The translations under genes and the position numbers were made by a program. Shown here one piece after another: positions 14,718 to 23,883 of a stretch of 64,000 bases of DNA (positions are counted from its first letter, which is position 1; every line of letters starts with the position of its first letter). The stretch covers positions 2,170,001-2,234,000 of the forward strand of contig OZ220675.1 in assembly GCA_965116325.1 (NCBI GenBank). The letters are read 5' to 3'. This stretch comes from JAGWBF01 sp965116325. GTDB taxonomy: Bacteria > Chloroflexota > Dehalococcoidia > Lucifugimonadales > JAGWBF01. The notes below the pieces were generated by a model, which ran no database searches, was not told the DNA's origin, and saw nothing but the letters and a program-made list of their open reading frames with translations.

Positions 14718-17009
14718 TCAGTCGGCAGCGCTGACAGCATCCAGGGCCATCCGGTCATCCCGCATCTTCTGAACCTTCTCCAGGCCACCCAGGAACATAT
14801 CCAAGTTCAACGGGATGCTCCTGGAGTAGCTGACCGAGCGAACGGCCGTCATCTTGGCTTCTTCACACACCGCCGCCAGCTCCGCCCCTGAGTATCCATC
14901 GGTCCCCTGGGCTACAGCCTTGACGATCTGGTCCAGGGATGTGGAGGGATCGATATCGACTCCGCGAAGCTGAATCTTAAGGGTTTCGATCCTTTCATGC
15001 TCATCGGGCAGGGGAACGTAAATGTGTATTCCGAATCGCCCGGGCGTTAGGACGGCGGGGTCCACCAGGTCCACCCGGTTGGTGGCGGCGATGACCATGA
15101 TACCCTTCAGGGGGTCCACCGCATCCAGCTCAGCCATCAGCTGGTTCACGATCCTTTGAATGATGTTGGTGGTGCCGGCCTCGTCGCTTCGGGCGGGCGC
15201 CAGCGCATCCAGTTGGTCCAGGAAGATGATGGCCGGGGCCACCTGCACCGCTACACCGAATATGCGTCGGACCCTCTCTTCCGATTCCCCAAGCCATTTG
15301 GAGAAGAACTCGGGGCCCCGCACCGGGATGAAGTTGGCATCGCAGTGGTAGGCCACCGCCCTCGCCAACAGGCTCTTGCCCGTTCCCGAGGGTCCGTACA
15401 GCAGCACACCCTTGGGGGGAACGATCTTCATTGAAGAGAACACCTCCGGATGGCGGAGGGGCTGTTCCACCACCTCCCTCAGGCGCTCCTTCGCATCTTC
15501 CAAGCCTCCCACATCATCCCAGGTGGTGTCTGAAGCCACGACCATTGTTTCTCGCATGGCCGAAGGACGCACCCGTGTGAGGGCATCCTCCAGGTCGGCC
15601 CGGTTCACTATCAGGTTTTCCAAGGGTACCTGCATGTTTCTCATATCTATATGGGAGCCCTTGGGCAGCGTGCGGCGCAGGGCGTTTAGTCCAGCTTCTC
15701 GGCAGAGCTCCAGGAAGTCGGCGCCGACGAACCCGATGGACACCCGGGCAAGCTCAGGAAGAAAGTCCTGGGCATCTTCGGAGAGGGGCATGCCGCGGGT
15801 GTGAATGTGAAGTATCTCCAGCCTGCCCGCCGCATCGGGGGCGCCCAGGTACATTTCCCGGTCGAATCGACCCGGACGCCTGAAGGCCATGTCCACCGAG
15901 TCGATGCGGTTGCTGGTGCCGATGATCATGACACCTTCGGTGCGTTTGATGCCGTCTAGCAGAGAGAGGAACTGGGTGGAAAGGCGTGTATCTGCGGCGG
16001 TGCCTGACTCTCCCCTCTTGGGAGCGATGATGTCCAGCTCATCCACCAGGACGATTGATGGAAACCTGCGGGCTGCCTGCTCGAACACCCGCCTAAGGTT
16101 GTCTTCCGATTCTCCGTACCCAGACCCGATGACCTCAGGCCCTCCTATATATAGGAACTGGGCATCGATCTCATGGGCGATTGCCCGGGCAAGGTGGGTC
16201 TTCCCGGAGCCGGGAGGCCCATGGAAGATGATGCCCCTTGGCGGGTTGATGCCGAGGCGGCGGTAGATGTTGGGATGACGCAACGGAATCTCTATCAGCT
16301 CGCGCACCTGGCGAATCTGGGCTTCCATGCCGCCCACATCTTCGTAGGTGATCTCCGGGGCTGCCCCTGCTCCCAAGGTCATGGCATACCGGAGTTCTAT
16401 CTCCGTGTCGGGGGTAATGAATCCAGGACCTGGCGAAATCTCGGTGACCTGAAACGGCGCTCCCATTACAGTGGGGAGTGCTGGTCCGCCGGCCCCGCCG
16501 CCATGGGCGTGGCCCCGGCGTCCATGACCGTGCCCATGCCCCTCCTCGTCATCGTCGGCCTGGGTGGTCACCGTTGTGCCCAGTCCCAGTCCGGCCCCGG
16601 GGAAGGCGGCGTAGAGCACCGCATCCTGGTACACCAGCATCTCCATGTTGCACCATGTCTGCCGTAGGTAGTCGATGGCGCCAGAAATGTCGGAAACATC
16701 AAGGAGGGGGGCGAGCTCCAGCTTTTCGACTTTGCCAAGCCCGTTGGACGCTGGTGCGACCTCGACCGTGTCTCCAAGCCGGGCCTTGATGCCCTGGCGG
16801 ATGTACTGGTCAATGCACACTACGGACTGCTCTTCATTGCTGGAAAGGGAGGGTCCTACCCTCGCCAGCGCTGTCCTGCCGAAGCGGGTGCGCACCTCCA
16901 CAGGGTCGTTCGCCTTCAGTCCCTCCCGCGCAAGCACCTCAGGGTGCAGGAGGACTATGCCTTTCCCGCTGTGCTCCGCCCGGGCACGATCTATCCTAAG
17001 CAACTCCAT
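14718..17009 (-). CDS. CDC48/VAT-like double AAA ATPase with degenerate D2
   Basis: A 763-residue relative of Cdc48/p97/VAT unfoldases: an N-domain (residues 1-150), then a Gly/His-rich linker (GHGHGHGRRGHAHGGG, 157-172), D1 (220-450) and D2 (495-740). D1 looks competent: Walker A GPPGSGKT (264-271), Walker B VDELD (322-326), arginine fingers in RRPGRFDRE. D2 keeps Walker A GPSGTGKS and a tryptophan pore loop (SKWLGESE), but its Walker B reads FLDQLD, with Gln599 for the catalytic Glu. Its fingers read TPGRFG, with Thr655 for one Arg. D2 would be expected to bind ATP yet hydrolyse it poorly. An AAGGAG nine bases before the ATG supports the start. Substrate adaptors are not visible nearby. Confidence 0.93.
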   Translation of the reverse strand: MELLRIDRARAEHSGKGIVLLHPEVLAREGLKANDPVEVRTRFGRTALARVGPSLSSNEEQSVVCIDQYIRQGIKARLGDTVEVAPASNGLGKVEKLELAPLLDVSDISGAIDYLRQTWCNMEMLVYQDAVLYAAFPGAGLGLGTTVTTQADDDEEGHGHGHGRRGHAHGGGAGGPALPTVMGAPFQVTEISPGPGFITPDTEIELRYAMTLGAGAAPEITYEDVGGMEAQIRQVRELIEIPLRHPNIYRRLGINPPRGIIFHGPPGSGKTHLARAIAHEIDAQFLYIGGPEVIGSGYGESEDNLRRVFEQAARRFPSIVLVDELDIIAPKRGESGTAADTRLSTQFLSLLDGIKRTEGVMIIGTSNRIDSVDMAFRRPGRFDREMYLGAPDAAGRLEILHIHTRGMPLSEDAQDFLPELARVSIGFVGADFLELCREAGLNALRRTLPKGSHIDMRNMQVPLENLIVNRADLEDALTRVRPSAMRETMVVASDTTWDDVGGLEDAKERLREVVEQPLRHPEVFSSMKIVPPKGVLLYGPSGTGKSLLARAVAYHCDANFIPVRGPEFFSKWLGESEERVRRIFGVAVQVAPAIIFLDQLDALAPARSDEAGTTNIIQRIVNQLMAELDAVDPLKGIMVIAATNRVDLVDPAVLTPGRFGIHIYVPLPDEHERIETLKIQLRGVDIDPSTSLDQIVKAVAQGTDGYSGAELAAVCEEAKMTAVRSVSYSRSIPLNLDMFLGGLEKVQKMRDDRMALDAVSAAD

Positions 17010-17143
17010 CCCAGATATCTCCTTTAGGCTATTTCGTAGTAGTCCGAGGGCCGTGAGAGGCCCCCGGATGGCTGGGGATAGTATACACCCGGCGGTGAAA
17101 ATGACAATCTTGTCTCAATACCATGCCCCCAGGGTTAACTCCA

Positions 17144-17173
17144 TTGACAAGCCCTTGAGACGTATGTTAGCAT
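17144..17173 (+). promoter_or_regulatory. promoter of the solute-binding lipoprotein
   Basis: TTGACA (17144-17149), 18 bases, then TAGCAT (17168-17173) preceded by TGT (extended -10). It lies in the 279-base gap between the divergent AAA ATPase and the lipoprotein gene. Confidence 0.5.
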
Positions 17174-17288
17174 CCTCCCGGCTTTTAGCCAGCGGAGGCT
17201 ATGAGCTTGGTATGCGTTTGAGTAACCCCGAGGGTTGCCGGCGCCCCAATCCCAACCGTCCAGGTACTATTCCGGAGGTGAATCAGGC

Positions 17289-19133
17289 ATGAACCCTGGT
17301 AAGTTTTGGACAAGATGGTGGATAGTTGGAGTTCTCATGGCTATGGCCCTTGGGGCGGTGGCCGCCTGCGGTGGCGAGACGATTAAAGAGGTCGAGGTCA
17401 CCCGAATAGTTGAGGGTGAGACGATGACCGAGATAGTCGAGGTCACCCGAATAGTTGAGGGTGATACCATGATTGTCGAGCAGACAGTGGTGGTCGAGGC
17501 AACCCCGACACCTGCGCCAGAGGTTGGAAGGCAGGAGACCGACAACGTGGTCCTGGTGTTCGATGGCGAACCCGGCTCCATGTTCTTCCCCCACTACCTC
17601 ACTGCCGTCTCCGATACGCCTGTCAGAGACAACCTGGTGGACCCCTTGACGTGGCAGTCAGGAGTTCCGGAAGACGACTATAAGCTGGTCCCGACGACCA
17701 TCACTACTGGATGGTCCAATATCGATGCCGACACTTGGCATTTCAACCTGAGGGAAGGCGTCAAGTTCCACAACGGTGAAGAGTGGAACGCCCAGGCTGC
17801 CATCCCCAGCTTCACCTACCAGGGATTGGATGTGGAAGCTGACAGCAAAGGGTACACCGGCGACTTTACTCCCGTCGCAGTCGATGATTACACCCTGGAA
17901 ATCAACTGCGTAAACCCCTGCGCCATACTGCCTCGCGTGTCCGTATTCCTGGCCCCAATGCCACCGGCGCACTTTGAATCCATGTCGGTGGAAGACCATC
18001 TGAACAACAGGGTCAACTACAGCGTTGGACCCTACCAGTTCAAGGATTGGGACGCCAACGAGCTGGTCTTCGAGCGGTATGACGACTATGTAGAAGTCCC
18101 CAGGGAAGATGGTTCCATCCATCCCGAATTCCAAAAGGCCGTCATCCCCGAGGTTCGGTGGCAGTGGAGAGCTGAGAGGCTCACCCAGGCTTCTATGATC
18201 GCCGCCGGTGAGGCAGACATGGCTTGGGACGTGGGCTTGGATGCAGCAGAAATCGCACCTGCAGTGAAGACCGGTGGTGCTGCTGAGACCCTTAGCATGA
18301 AGGTCATGTCCTTGGGCTGCAATTGGCATCCCGAGCTGTGCAAGAAAGAAGTACGGCTGGCCATAGCCCACTCCATTGACTGCGCGGCTTTGAGGGACAA
18401 TATCTACGGAGGCCTGACGACCTGCCGTGGCACCCACGAATGGCTGGGTGTTGTGGGTGTGACCGCCGAAGCTGACGCACCCCATGAGTACAACCCCGAC
18501 AAGTCCAAAGAGTTGCTGGAGCAGGCAGGGTATGACAGCGATAACCTGATTACCATCAACTCCCGCGCCCACAGGGTTACCAAGGGTAACGAGATCTACG
18601 AAGCCATCTCCAACTACATGAGGCAGGTGGGCATCAGCAACCAGATGGTGATCCAAGACCGGTCTCTGTGGCTGGCTAGGTCGGCCTGTGGAGCCGGCGC
18701 GGCCCTTTCCGCCTACATTGAGGACGAGGGCCTGGACATTGCGCTTGAGGAAGCCACGCCCGACCAGGTGAGGGCTGCCCTTGACCGTGGTCCTGCCGGC
18801 GTGGACTGCATACCCGGAGACTTGGTCACATCGACCTTGTCTGACGAGCAGCTGGACTTCCAGAGGAGCTTGCTCCGCAACATGAGCTGCACAGTCGGAG
18901 GCTCCTACTTCTGCGAGCCGGAGCTGGCGGAGCGGATTCAGGAAGCCATAGGTACTCCTGAAGGGCCCCTGCGCTTCGAGAGGATGCAGTACTTCCATGA
19001 CAGGGTGAAGAACGAAGCCTTGGTCATCGGTGTGTTCGATCTGGGCGTGGTGTACGCGATCAACCCCAGGCTGGTATGGGAGCCGCGCTTCGACCGCAGG
19101 GTTAGGGTCAACAACATGTCCTTCATCAACTAA
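17289..19133 (+). CDS. ABC transporter substrate-binding lipoprotein, oligopeptide (family 5) type
   Basis: A 614-residue exported binding protein. The N-terminus is a lipoprotein signal (basic start, hydrophobic stretch, lipobox AVAAC), so it should be anchored to the outer face of the membrane. A spacer of E-V-T-R-I-V repeats follows, a feature typical of Chloroflexota binding proteins. The mature part has family-5 segments such as TWHFNLREGVKFHNGEEWNA and YSVGPYQFKDWDANELVFERYDDY, as in DppA/OppA. The ATG at 17289 has a CGGAGGTG ribosome-binding site; the frame is open from 17235. No permease or ATPase gene adjoins it, and a strong terminator follows, so it is an orphan. Confidence 0.93.
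   Translation: MNPGKFWTRWWIVGVLMAMALGAVAACGGETIKEVEVTRIVEGETMTEIVEVTRIVEGDTMIVEQTVVVEATPTPAPEVGRQETDNVVLVFDGEPGSMFFPHYLTAVSDTPVRDNLVDPLTWQSGVPEDDYKLVPTTITTGWSNIDADTWHFNLREGVKFHNGEEWNAQAAIPSFTYQGLDVEADSKGYTGDFTPVAVDDYTLEINCVNPCAILPRVSVFLAPMPPAHFESMSVEDHLNNRVNYSVGPYQFKDWDANELVFERYDDYVEVPREDGSIHPEFQKAVIPEVRWQWRAERLTQASMIAAGEADMAWDVGLDAAEIAPAVKTGGAAETLSMKVMSLGCNWHPELCKKEVRLAIAHSIDCAALRDNIYGGLTTCRGTHEWLGVVGVTAEADAPHEYNPDKSKELLEQAGYDSDNLITINSRAHRVTKGNEIYEAISNYMRQVGISNQMVIQDRSLWLARSACGAGAALSAYIEDEGLDIALEEATPDQVRAALDRGPAGVDCIPGDLVTSTLSDEQLDFQRSLLRNMSCTVGGSYFCEPELAERIQEAIGTPEGPLRFERMQYFHDRVKNEALVIGVFDLGVVYAINPRLVWEPRFDRRVRVNNMSFIN
17391..17464 (+). repeat. coding direct repeat in the lipoprotein spacer
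   Basis: A 29-base identical unit occurs at 17391-17419 and again at 17436-17464 (45-base period, 15 codons). It encodes the VEVTRIVEG spacer repeats after the lipobox. It is in frame and belongs to the protein, not a mobile element. Confidence 0.85.
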
Positions 19134-19154
19134 CCCCCAACACAGAAGGATAGC

Positions 19155-19191
19155 GAAGAGGCCCCGGAAAACCGGGGCCTCTTCCTTTTTT
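19155..19191 (+). terminator. strong terminator after the binding lipoprotein
   Basis: A 13-bp perfect stem (GAAGAGGCCCCGG / CCGGGGCCTCTTC) with an AAAA loop, followed by a C and six T. Confidence 0.85.
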
Positions 19192-19253
19192 CGTCATGGC
19201 AGAGAACTGAGGTCAGCGTGGAGTAACGGAGGGACTGGGTTGGGAGAGGAGGT

Positions 19254-19410
19254 CGCCCCCCCTCTCCCTCCAGGGGAGGGGGGGGGTGAGGGGGAACATC
19301 ATCGAGAGCGAAAGCCCTTGAGGTAGGTGAAACCCACCCCCTTACCCCCCTCAAAGGAGGGGCGATTTGTTATTCGTTGCCCCCAACCTCCTTTGAGGAA
19401 AAGGGGATAT
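19254..19410. repeat. GC-rich dispersed palindrome cluster
   Basis: Contains a C-run/G-run palindrome (CCCCTCTCCC...GGGGAGGG then GGGTGAGGGGG, 19254-19293) and two weaker relatives (19334-19363, 19380-19410). The same element type recurs at 22742, 23884, 23979, 26698, 44552 and 44748. No gene is seen in the 233-base gap that holds it. Confidence 0.65.
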
Positions 19411-19424
19411 TTGCCTTGGAGGTG

Positions 19425-20576
19425 CTAGGTCGCCAGCCGGCGATAGGCGTCCAAGAACCGGGCCGCGATGTTCTCCCAGGAGTACTGCTGCTCAACCAGC
19501 GCTCGTCCCTTAAGCCCCATCAGCCTTGCTTCCTCGGGGTTCTTGAGCAGGGACTCGAGGGCATCCGTCAAGGGACCCAGCGCGGGCTCTACCTCAAGGC
19601 CAGCCCCTGCTTGGGCAGCTTCCGGGAAGTTGCATTGGGGACTGAGAACTACTGGGAGAGCGTGGGCCATCGCTTCAAGGGAGGCGATGCTGAAGCCTTC
19701 CGAATAAGAGGGAAGGACAAACAGGTGTGCGTTGGAGAAGACCTCAACCTTCTTGCTTCCCGTCACGAAGCCCGGAAAAGAGATAGCGTCTGCCACATTC
19801 AGGCTGTCGACCTGGTTTTGCAGGCGGGCTCTGTAATCGGGGCTGGAGGGGCCTGCGAGGGTGAGGCTTACGTTGTGTCCTCTCTCCCTCAATGAAGCAA
19901 TCGCGTCTATTAGAAGGGCAGGCCCCTTGTTTGGAATTATCCGCCCCAGGAATAGAATCGCGAAGGCGTTATTCCCCGCTGGCGATGCTTTGTCCATGGA
20001 GGATGCCGAGCCGCCAGGTCTTAGACCGATTTCCACGCCGGCCGGTATGACCGTGGTGGGGGATGACACCCCGTATAGCCGGGCATCCTGCTCCTCTGTC
20101 CGGGTAAGGACATGGACGAGGCTGGCCCTGTTTAGGATGGGCCTCTGCACCATGGGTGAGTAGATGCGTTTGAGCAGCCTGTCGTTGGAGAGGGCCAGGG
20201 GCGCCAGACAGCCGTGGGGCGAGATTATGTAGGGAATGTCCCTCTTAGAGGTCTCACCGCAGGCAACGTACCCAGGATAGTGCCACAACTCATGAATGTG
20301 AATCACATCATAGTGGCGTGCCTCTGACTTCAGGAAGCGGTTGAGTGGACGGGAATAGCCTGTCCAGAACCTGGAGAATCGCCCCCTGGGAAACACGCGA
20401 ACCTCGACCCCGGGATCAGTTGGCACCATATCCTTCTGCGTGAGGAAGTTTTGCTCGGTCGCAACGATTGTGACATCTGCACCCAAGCGCGACTGGCTGG
20501 ACGCCAACCCCGCCACTACCTGGGGAGGCCCGCCCCAGGATGCATCCATGCTGATGGTGACGTGGAGCACCCTCAC
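19425..20576 (-). CDS. GT4-family glycosyltransferase
   Basis: A 383-residue GT-B glycosyltransferase that likely transfers a sugar from a nucleotide donor in surface-glycan synthesis. The N-terminal acceptor domain has LHVTISMDASWGGPPQVV and ISPHGCLAP. The C-terminal donor domain has FLGRIIPNKGPALLIDA, PSYSEGFSIASLEAMAHALP (the E-x7-E motif) and a usual GT4 tail. The GTG at 20576 was chosen because the frame further upstream (to 20732) overlaps the epimerase gene and holds no family sequence. Last gene of a minus-strand cluster. Sugar and linkage cannot be predicted. Confidence 0.88.
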   Translation of the reverse strand: MRVLHVTISMDASWGGPPQVVAGLASSQSRLGADVTIVATEQNFLTQKDMVPTDPGVEVRVFPRGRFSRFWTGYSRPLNRFLKSEARHYDVIHIHELWHYPGYVACGETSKRDIPYIISPHGCLAPLALSNDRLLKRIYSPMVQRPILNRASLVHVLTRTEEQDARLYGVSSPTTVIPAGVEIGLRPGGSASSMDKASPAGNNAFAILFLGRIIPNKGPALLIDAIASLRERGHNVSLTLAGPSSPDYRARLQNQVDSLNVADAISFPGFVTGSKKVEVFSNAHLFVLPSYSEGFSIASLEAMAHALPVVLSPQCNFPEAAQAGAGLEVEPALGPLTDALESLLKNPEEARLMGLKGRALVEQQYSWENIAARFLDAYRRLAT

Positions 20577-20712
20577 GAAGCTAGGCCAGACCCTGGTACG
20601 ATTGCAGCGCCTGGCCGAAGTCCCTGACGCGGGCAGCCAGCAGTTCGAACCCTGGGACGTCGGGCTGGTTCTCCCGGGCGCCTCCGGTGAAAAGCGCGGC
20701 CGGGTTCCGAAG

Positions 20713-21771
20713 TCACGGCAGGCTGTCCCCACGCCCGGTCACCTGCCCCCGCACAGCCGACGATGTTCCGGGTAGGAAAGATGCATCCCTGTCGATGTCT
20801 TCCCGGTTCTCCCGGAACCACTGGATGGTGGACTCGATGCCATCCTCGAAGCTGGTGCGGGGTTCGTAACCTATGAGCTTCCGGGCCTTGTCCACCGAGG
20901 CCAGCAGGCGGGTCTTGGTGTCCCATTTTCGTCGTGGGGCATAGCGGATGCCGGCCTGGTTGCCCACCGATGTGTTTATCACCTCGGCCAGGTGACCGAT
21001 GCTGATCTCCCGCTCCGAGGCCAGGTTCACGGCCTCCCCGATGGCCTCGTCGTAGTACCCGGCCCTGAGGAGCCCGTCAACGAGGTCGCCGACATAGGTA
21101 AAGTCCCGGGTCTCCTCCCCAGTGCCCGTGATGGGCAGGGGATGCCCGTTCATCGCCCAATAGACGAAATTGGGGATGACGTTCCTGTACTGGCCGGGCA
21201 CCTCTCCCGGGCCGTAGGAGTTGAAGAATCGGGTGATGGCTATTCTCATGTCATGGTAGTGGCTGAAGAAGTTGCAGTACAGCTCCCCCAGCATCTTGGT
21301 GATCTGGTAGGGGGAGGTGAGGTGCATAGACACGTACTCCTCCCGCAGGGGAAGGGGGGCTTCACTGCCGTAGATGGAGCAGCCCGAGGAGGCGTACACA
21401 AACCGCTGCACAGAGGCTATGGAGGCGTACTCTAGCAGCTTAAGGGTACCCACCCCGTTCACGTGCAGATCCCGCTCGGGGAAGTCCACCGAGTTCTGGT
21501 TGGCGAAGAAGGCGGCCAGGTGGAAGATGTGGGTTGGCGACTCGTTGAACACCCGCTTCAGGGCAGTATCGTCGGTGACGTCGCCGTGGACGAAAAGGAC
21601 GGCGGGATGGGAGGGAATGTTCCACTTGTAGGAGGCCTCCATGTTGTCCAGGATGATGACCAGCTCCGCTCCCAGGTTGGCCAGGGCTTTAGATAAGTTG
21701 GAGCCTATAGCCCCGGCCCCGCCGGTTACCAGCACCCGCTTCCCCTTGTAGCTCTCCAGGTAGTCTGTCAT
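20713..21771 (-). CDS. NAD-dependent sugar-nucleotide epimerase/dehydratase (extended SDR)
   Basis: A 352-residue extended short-chain dehydrogenase. It has the N-terminal NAD motif VTGGAGAIG, the HLAA segment, an SSG segment (VYASSGCSIYG) and the catalytic Y-x3-K (SPYQITKMLGE). The C-terminal half binds the nucleotide sugar. It acts in the making of an activated sugar (UDP-, GDP- or dTDP-linked) for the glycan cluster. The ATG at 21771 was chosen because its ATGA overlaps the stop of the previous gene by four bases and a GGGAGAGG lies before it, a clear sign of translational coupling. Confidence 0.9.
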   Translation of the reverse strand: MTDYLESYKGKRVLVTGGAGAIGSNLSKALANLGAELVIILDNMEASYKWNIPSHPAVLFVHGDVTDDTALKRVFNESPTHIFHLAAFFANQNSVDFPERDLHVNGVGTLKLLEYASIASVQRFVYASSGCSIYGSEAPLPLREEYVSMHLTSPYQITKMLGELYCNFFSHYHDMRIAITRFFNSYGPGEVPGQYRNVIPNFVYWAMNGHPLPITGTGEETRDFTYVGDLVDGLLRAGYYDEAIGEAVNLASEREISIGHLAEVINTSVGNQAGIRYAPRRKWDTKTRLLASVDKARKLIGYEPRTSFEDGIESTIQWFRENREDIDRDASFLPGTSSAVRGQVTGRGDSLP

Positions 21772-22706
21772 CGCCTCTCCCGAGCCCCATCGCCGTAAAT
21801 GCCCCGCATCCATTCGATGTACCTGCGTAGTCCCTCCTCCAGGTTCACCTGGGGGTTGTGGCCCAGGTGTCGCTCAGCCTTGGACGAGTCCACCACCTTG
21901 ACGCGGGTTGTGAAGGGTTCGGCATCCTTGTAGGTCACCCGGCTGTCGTCCTTGTCCAGCAACCTGAGGACCATGTCCGACAGCTCGGCGATATCGACCA
22001 CCCACTCCTGGCGGGAGCCGAGGTTGTACACCTCGCCGGGATGAAAGCTCTCGCAGATGTTTGCCATGGTCGCCACCGTGTCGGACACATAGTCGAAGAT
22101 GCGCTTGTGGCCCCTGTACACGGTGAAGGGCAGGTCCTTCATTGCCCGGTACACAAAGATGGGGATCACGCCGCGGTAGCTGCTGTAGTACTCGTGGGGG
22201 CCGTAACAGTTCAGGGGACGCACCCGCACGCTCTCGGTGCCGAACATCTCCGCCGAGTTCAGCACCAGCAGCTCGCCTGCCCACTTGCTTACGGCGTAGT
22301 CGTTGAGCTGCTTGATGGCTATCCTGTCCATGACATCTTCGTACATCGTGCCGTCGTAGTCGCCGTAAACCTCGCAGCTGCTGAAGAAGACCTGGCGGAA
22401 GCGGTGCTTCTCCTGGAGGCGGAGGAGGTTCTTGGTGCCGATGACGTTGACGCTCCACAGGTTTTCGTAGTGGTCTTCGCCGTTCCAGCGCCCGTACTCG
22501 GCGGCCAGGTGATAGACGTAGTCGAAGGAGCGAGACTCGAAAATCTTTTCGAGCTGCCAGTAGCTGCTGACGTCGGCCCGCACATGGTCGTCTGTCTCGC
22601 CGTGGACGATGTCGCAGGTCGTCACATCGTGACCGCGTCCTCGAAGCTCGGCAGCCAGGTTTGTGCCGATGAAGCCCTTGCCTCCCGTCACCAGAACGCT
22701 AGCCAA
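21768..22706 (-). CDS. NAD-dependent sugar-nucleotide epimerase/dehydratase (extended SDR)
   Basis: A second extended SDR of 312 residues. It has the NAD motif VTGGKGFIGTN, the YHLAAEYGRWNG segment, the serine/threonine region FFSSCEVYGDYDG and catalytic Y-x3-K (NDYAVSKWAGE). It differs from its downstream neighbour by only about 30% in my reading, so these are related but not recent duplicates. The start is a TTG at 22706 with AGGAGA eight bases upstream. Its stop overlaps the next start. The two may run consecutive steps (epimerase and dehydratase or reductase) on one sugar nucleotide. Confidence 0.9.
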   Translation of the reverse strand: MASVLVTGGKGFIGTNLAAELRGRGHDVTTCDIVHGETDDHVRADVSSYWQLEKIFESRSFDYVYHLAAEYGRWNGEDHYENLWSVNVIGTKNLLRLQEKHRFRQVFFSSCEVYGDYDGTMYEDVMDRIAIKQLNDYAVSKWAGELLVLNSAEMFGTESVRVRPLNCYGPHEYYSSYRGVIPIFVYRAMKDLPFTVYRGHKRIFDYVSDTVATMANICESFHPGEVYNLGSRQEWVVDIAELSDMVLRLLDKDDSRVTYKDAEPFTTRVKVVDSSKAERHLGHNPQVNLEEGLRRYIEWMRGIYGDGARERR

Positions 22707-22741
22707 CCGCTGTATCTCCTCGCGAATGCTTCTGCATTTTT

Positions 22742-22777
22742 CACCCTCGCCTTAGTCCCCTCCTATCAAGGGAGGGA
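22742..22777. repeat. dispersed GC-rich palindrome
   Basis: Starts with CACCCTCGCCTTAGTCCC and closes with AAGGGAGGG; nearly the same sequence as the copy at 23979-24014. It overlaps the last four codons of wecB. Confidence 0.65.
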
Positions 22778-23875
22778 GTATAGGTTGGCACCCTCCAGCA
22801 GGATGTCGATGGTTCGCTCTCCGGCGCGGCCATCACCAAAGGGGTTCTCCCAGTCCCTGTCCTTCTCCAGCATACCACGTACCTGCTGACCCAAGTTGGC
22901 AAGGTGGGTCCCGGCTAGGGCGTTGCTCCCCACCTGGAGGGTCTCAGGGCGCTCGGTGTCGTCCCTGAAGGTGATGCAGGGCACCTGCAGAACGCAGCAC
23001 TCCTCCTGCACTCCCCCCGAGTCGGTGAAAACAAGGCGGGCGTGCTTTTCAAGCGCCAGGAAATCGAAGAACCCGACGGGTTCTATGGTGCGCACCTCCG
23101 GTGGCAGGGAGAGCCCGTGAGCTTCTATGCAGGCTGCCGTCCTGGGATGGATAGGGAAGACAACGGGCATGCCATGCTCCTGTACAGCGGCCCCCTGGCC
23201 CTTCAGCATCCTGTCCAGCACCTCGGGCCGGTCGGTGTTTTCGGCCCTGTGGAGGGTGGCTAGGAAGTAGGCCCCGGGCTCCAATCCGAGGTCGTCCAGG
23301 ATGGAAGCGGCTTCGGCCCTGGGGAGATAGACCTGCAGGGCATCCACGATGGTGTTGCCGGTAACGAACACCCGCCGGGGGTCGGCGCCCTCCCCCCGCA
23401 GCACTTCGGCCGCCCACGGGGTAGGGGCCAGCAGCACCGACGCCAGCCGGTCGGCCACGATGCGGTTCTTCTCCTCCTGCATGGCCGAGTTGTAACTCCG
23501 CAGCCCTGATTCCACGTGGACGAAAGGGATGCCCAGGTGGCTGGAGGCCAGGGCGGAAGCCAGCACCGAGTTGGTGTCGCCCTCGGCCAGCACGTAGCTG
23601 GGGTCCTCCCTGCCAACTACCCTATGCAGGCCGGATAGCATCTTCCCAAGCTGCTCTCCGAAGGGGCCGGAACCCACCTCCAGGTTGTGGGTGGCCGAGC
23701 CAAGCCCCAGCTCCTGGAAGAATATTTCGTCCAGGTTGTAGCTGTAGTGCTGGCCTGTGTGAACGATGGAGTAGCTGATGCCCCGCCGCCGGCACTCCAG
23801 GATGATGGGGGCCATCTTTATGATCTCGGGCCGGGTCCCAACCACAAGACAGAGCTTCAAGTCCTTTTTCACCAT
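22766..23875 (-). CDS. wecB: UDP-N-acetylglucosamine 2-epimerase (non-hydrolysing)
   Basis: Converts UDP-GlcNAc to UDP-ManNAc, a precursor for surface glycans. The 369 residues have VVGTRPEIIKMAPII at the N-terminus, HTGQHYSYNLDEIFFQELGL, the VLAEGDTNSVLA loop, HVESGLRSYN, and the C-terminal TDSGGVQEECCVLQVPCITFRDDTERPE. The substrate-binding His and Glu of the family are in place. The frame is open from 23893, but the ATG at 23875 has an AAAGGGAC before it. Its end is overlapped by a GC-rich palindrome, and the upstream gap holds a larger palindrome cluster. Confidence 0.95.
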   Translation of the reverse strand: MVKKDLKLCLVVGTRPEIIKMAPIILECRRRGISYSIVHTGQHYSYNLDEIFFQELGLGSATHNLEVGSGPFGEQLGKMLSGLHRVVGREDPSYVLAEGDTNSVLASALASSHLGIPFVHVESGLRSYNSAMQEEKNRIVADRLASVLLAPTPWAAEVLRGEGADPRRVFVTGNTIVDALQVYLPRAEAASILDDLGLEPGAYFLATLHRAENTDRPEVLDRMLKGQGAAVQEHGMPVVFPIHPRTAACIEAHGLSLPPEVRTIEPVGFFDFLALEKHARLVFTDSGGVQEECCVLQVPCITFRDDTERPETLQVGSNALAGTHLANLGQQVRGMLEKDRDWENPFGDGRAGERTIDILLEGANLYSLP

Positions 23876-23883
23876 GTCCCTTT

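Noticed and set aside
17658..18998. A 446-codon minus-strand frame opposite the binding lipoprotein
   Set aside because: It is the shadow of a well-supported gene, with no motif or ribosome-binding site.
20577..20732. N-terminal extension of the GT4 frame
   Set aside because: It overlaps the epimerase end and encodes Arg/Pro/Ser-rich sequence without family match; the GTG at 20576 begins the usual first strand.
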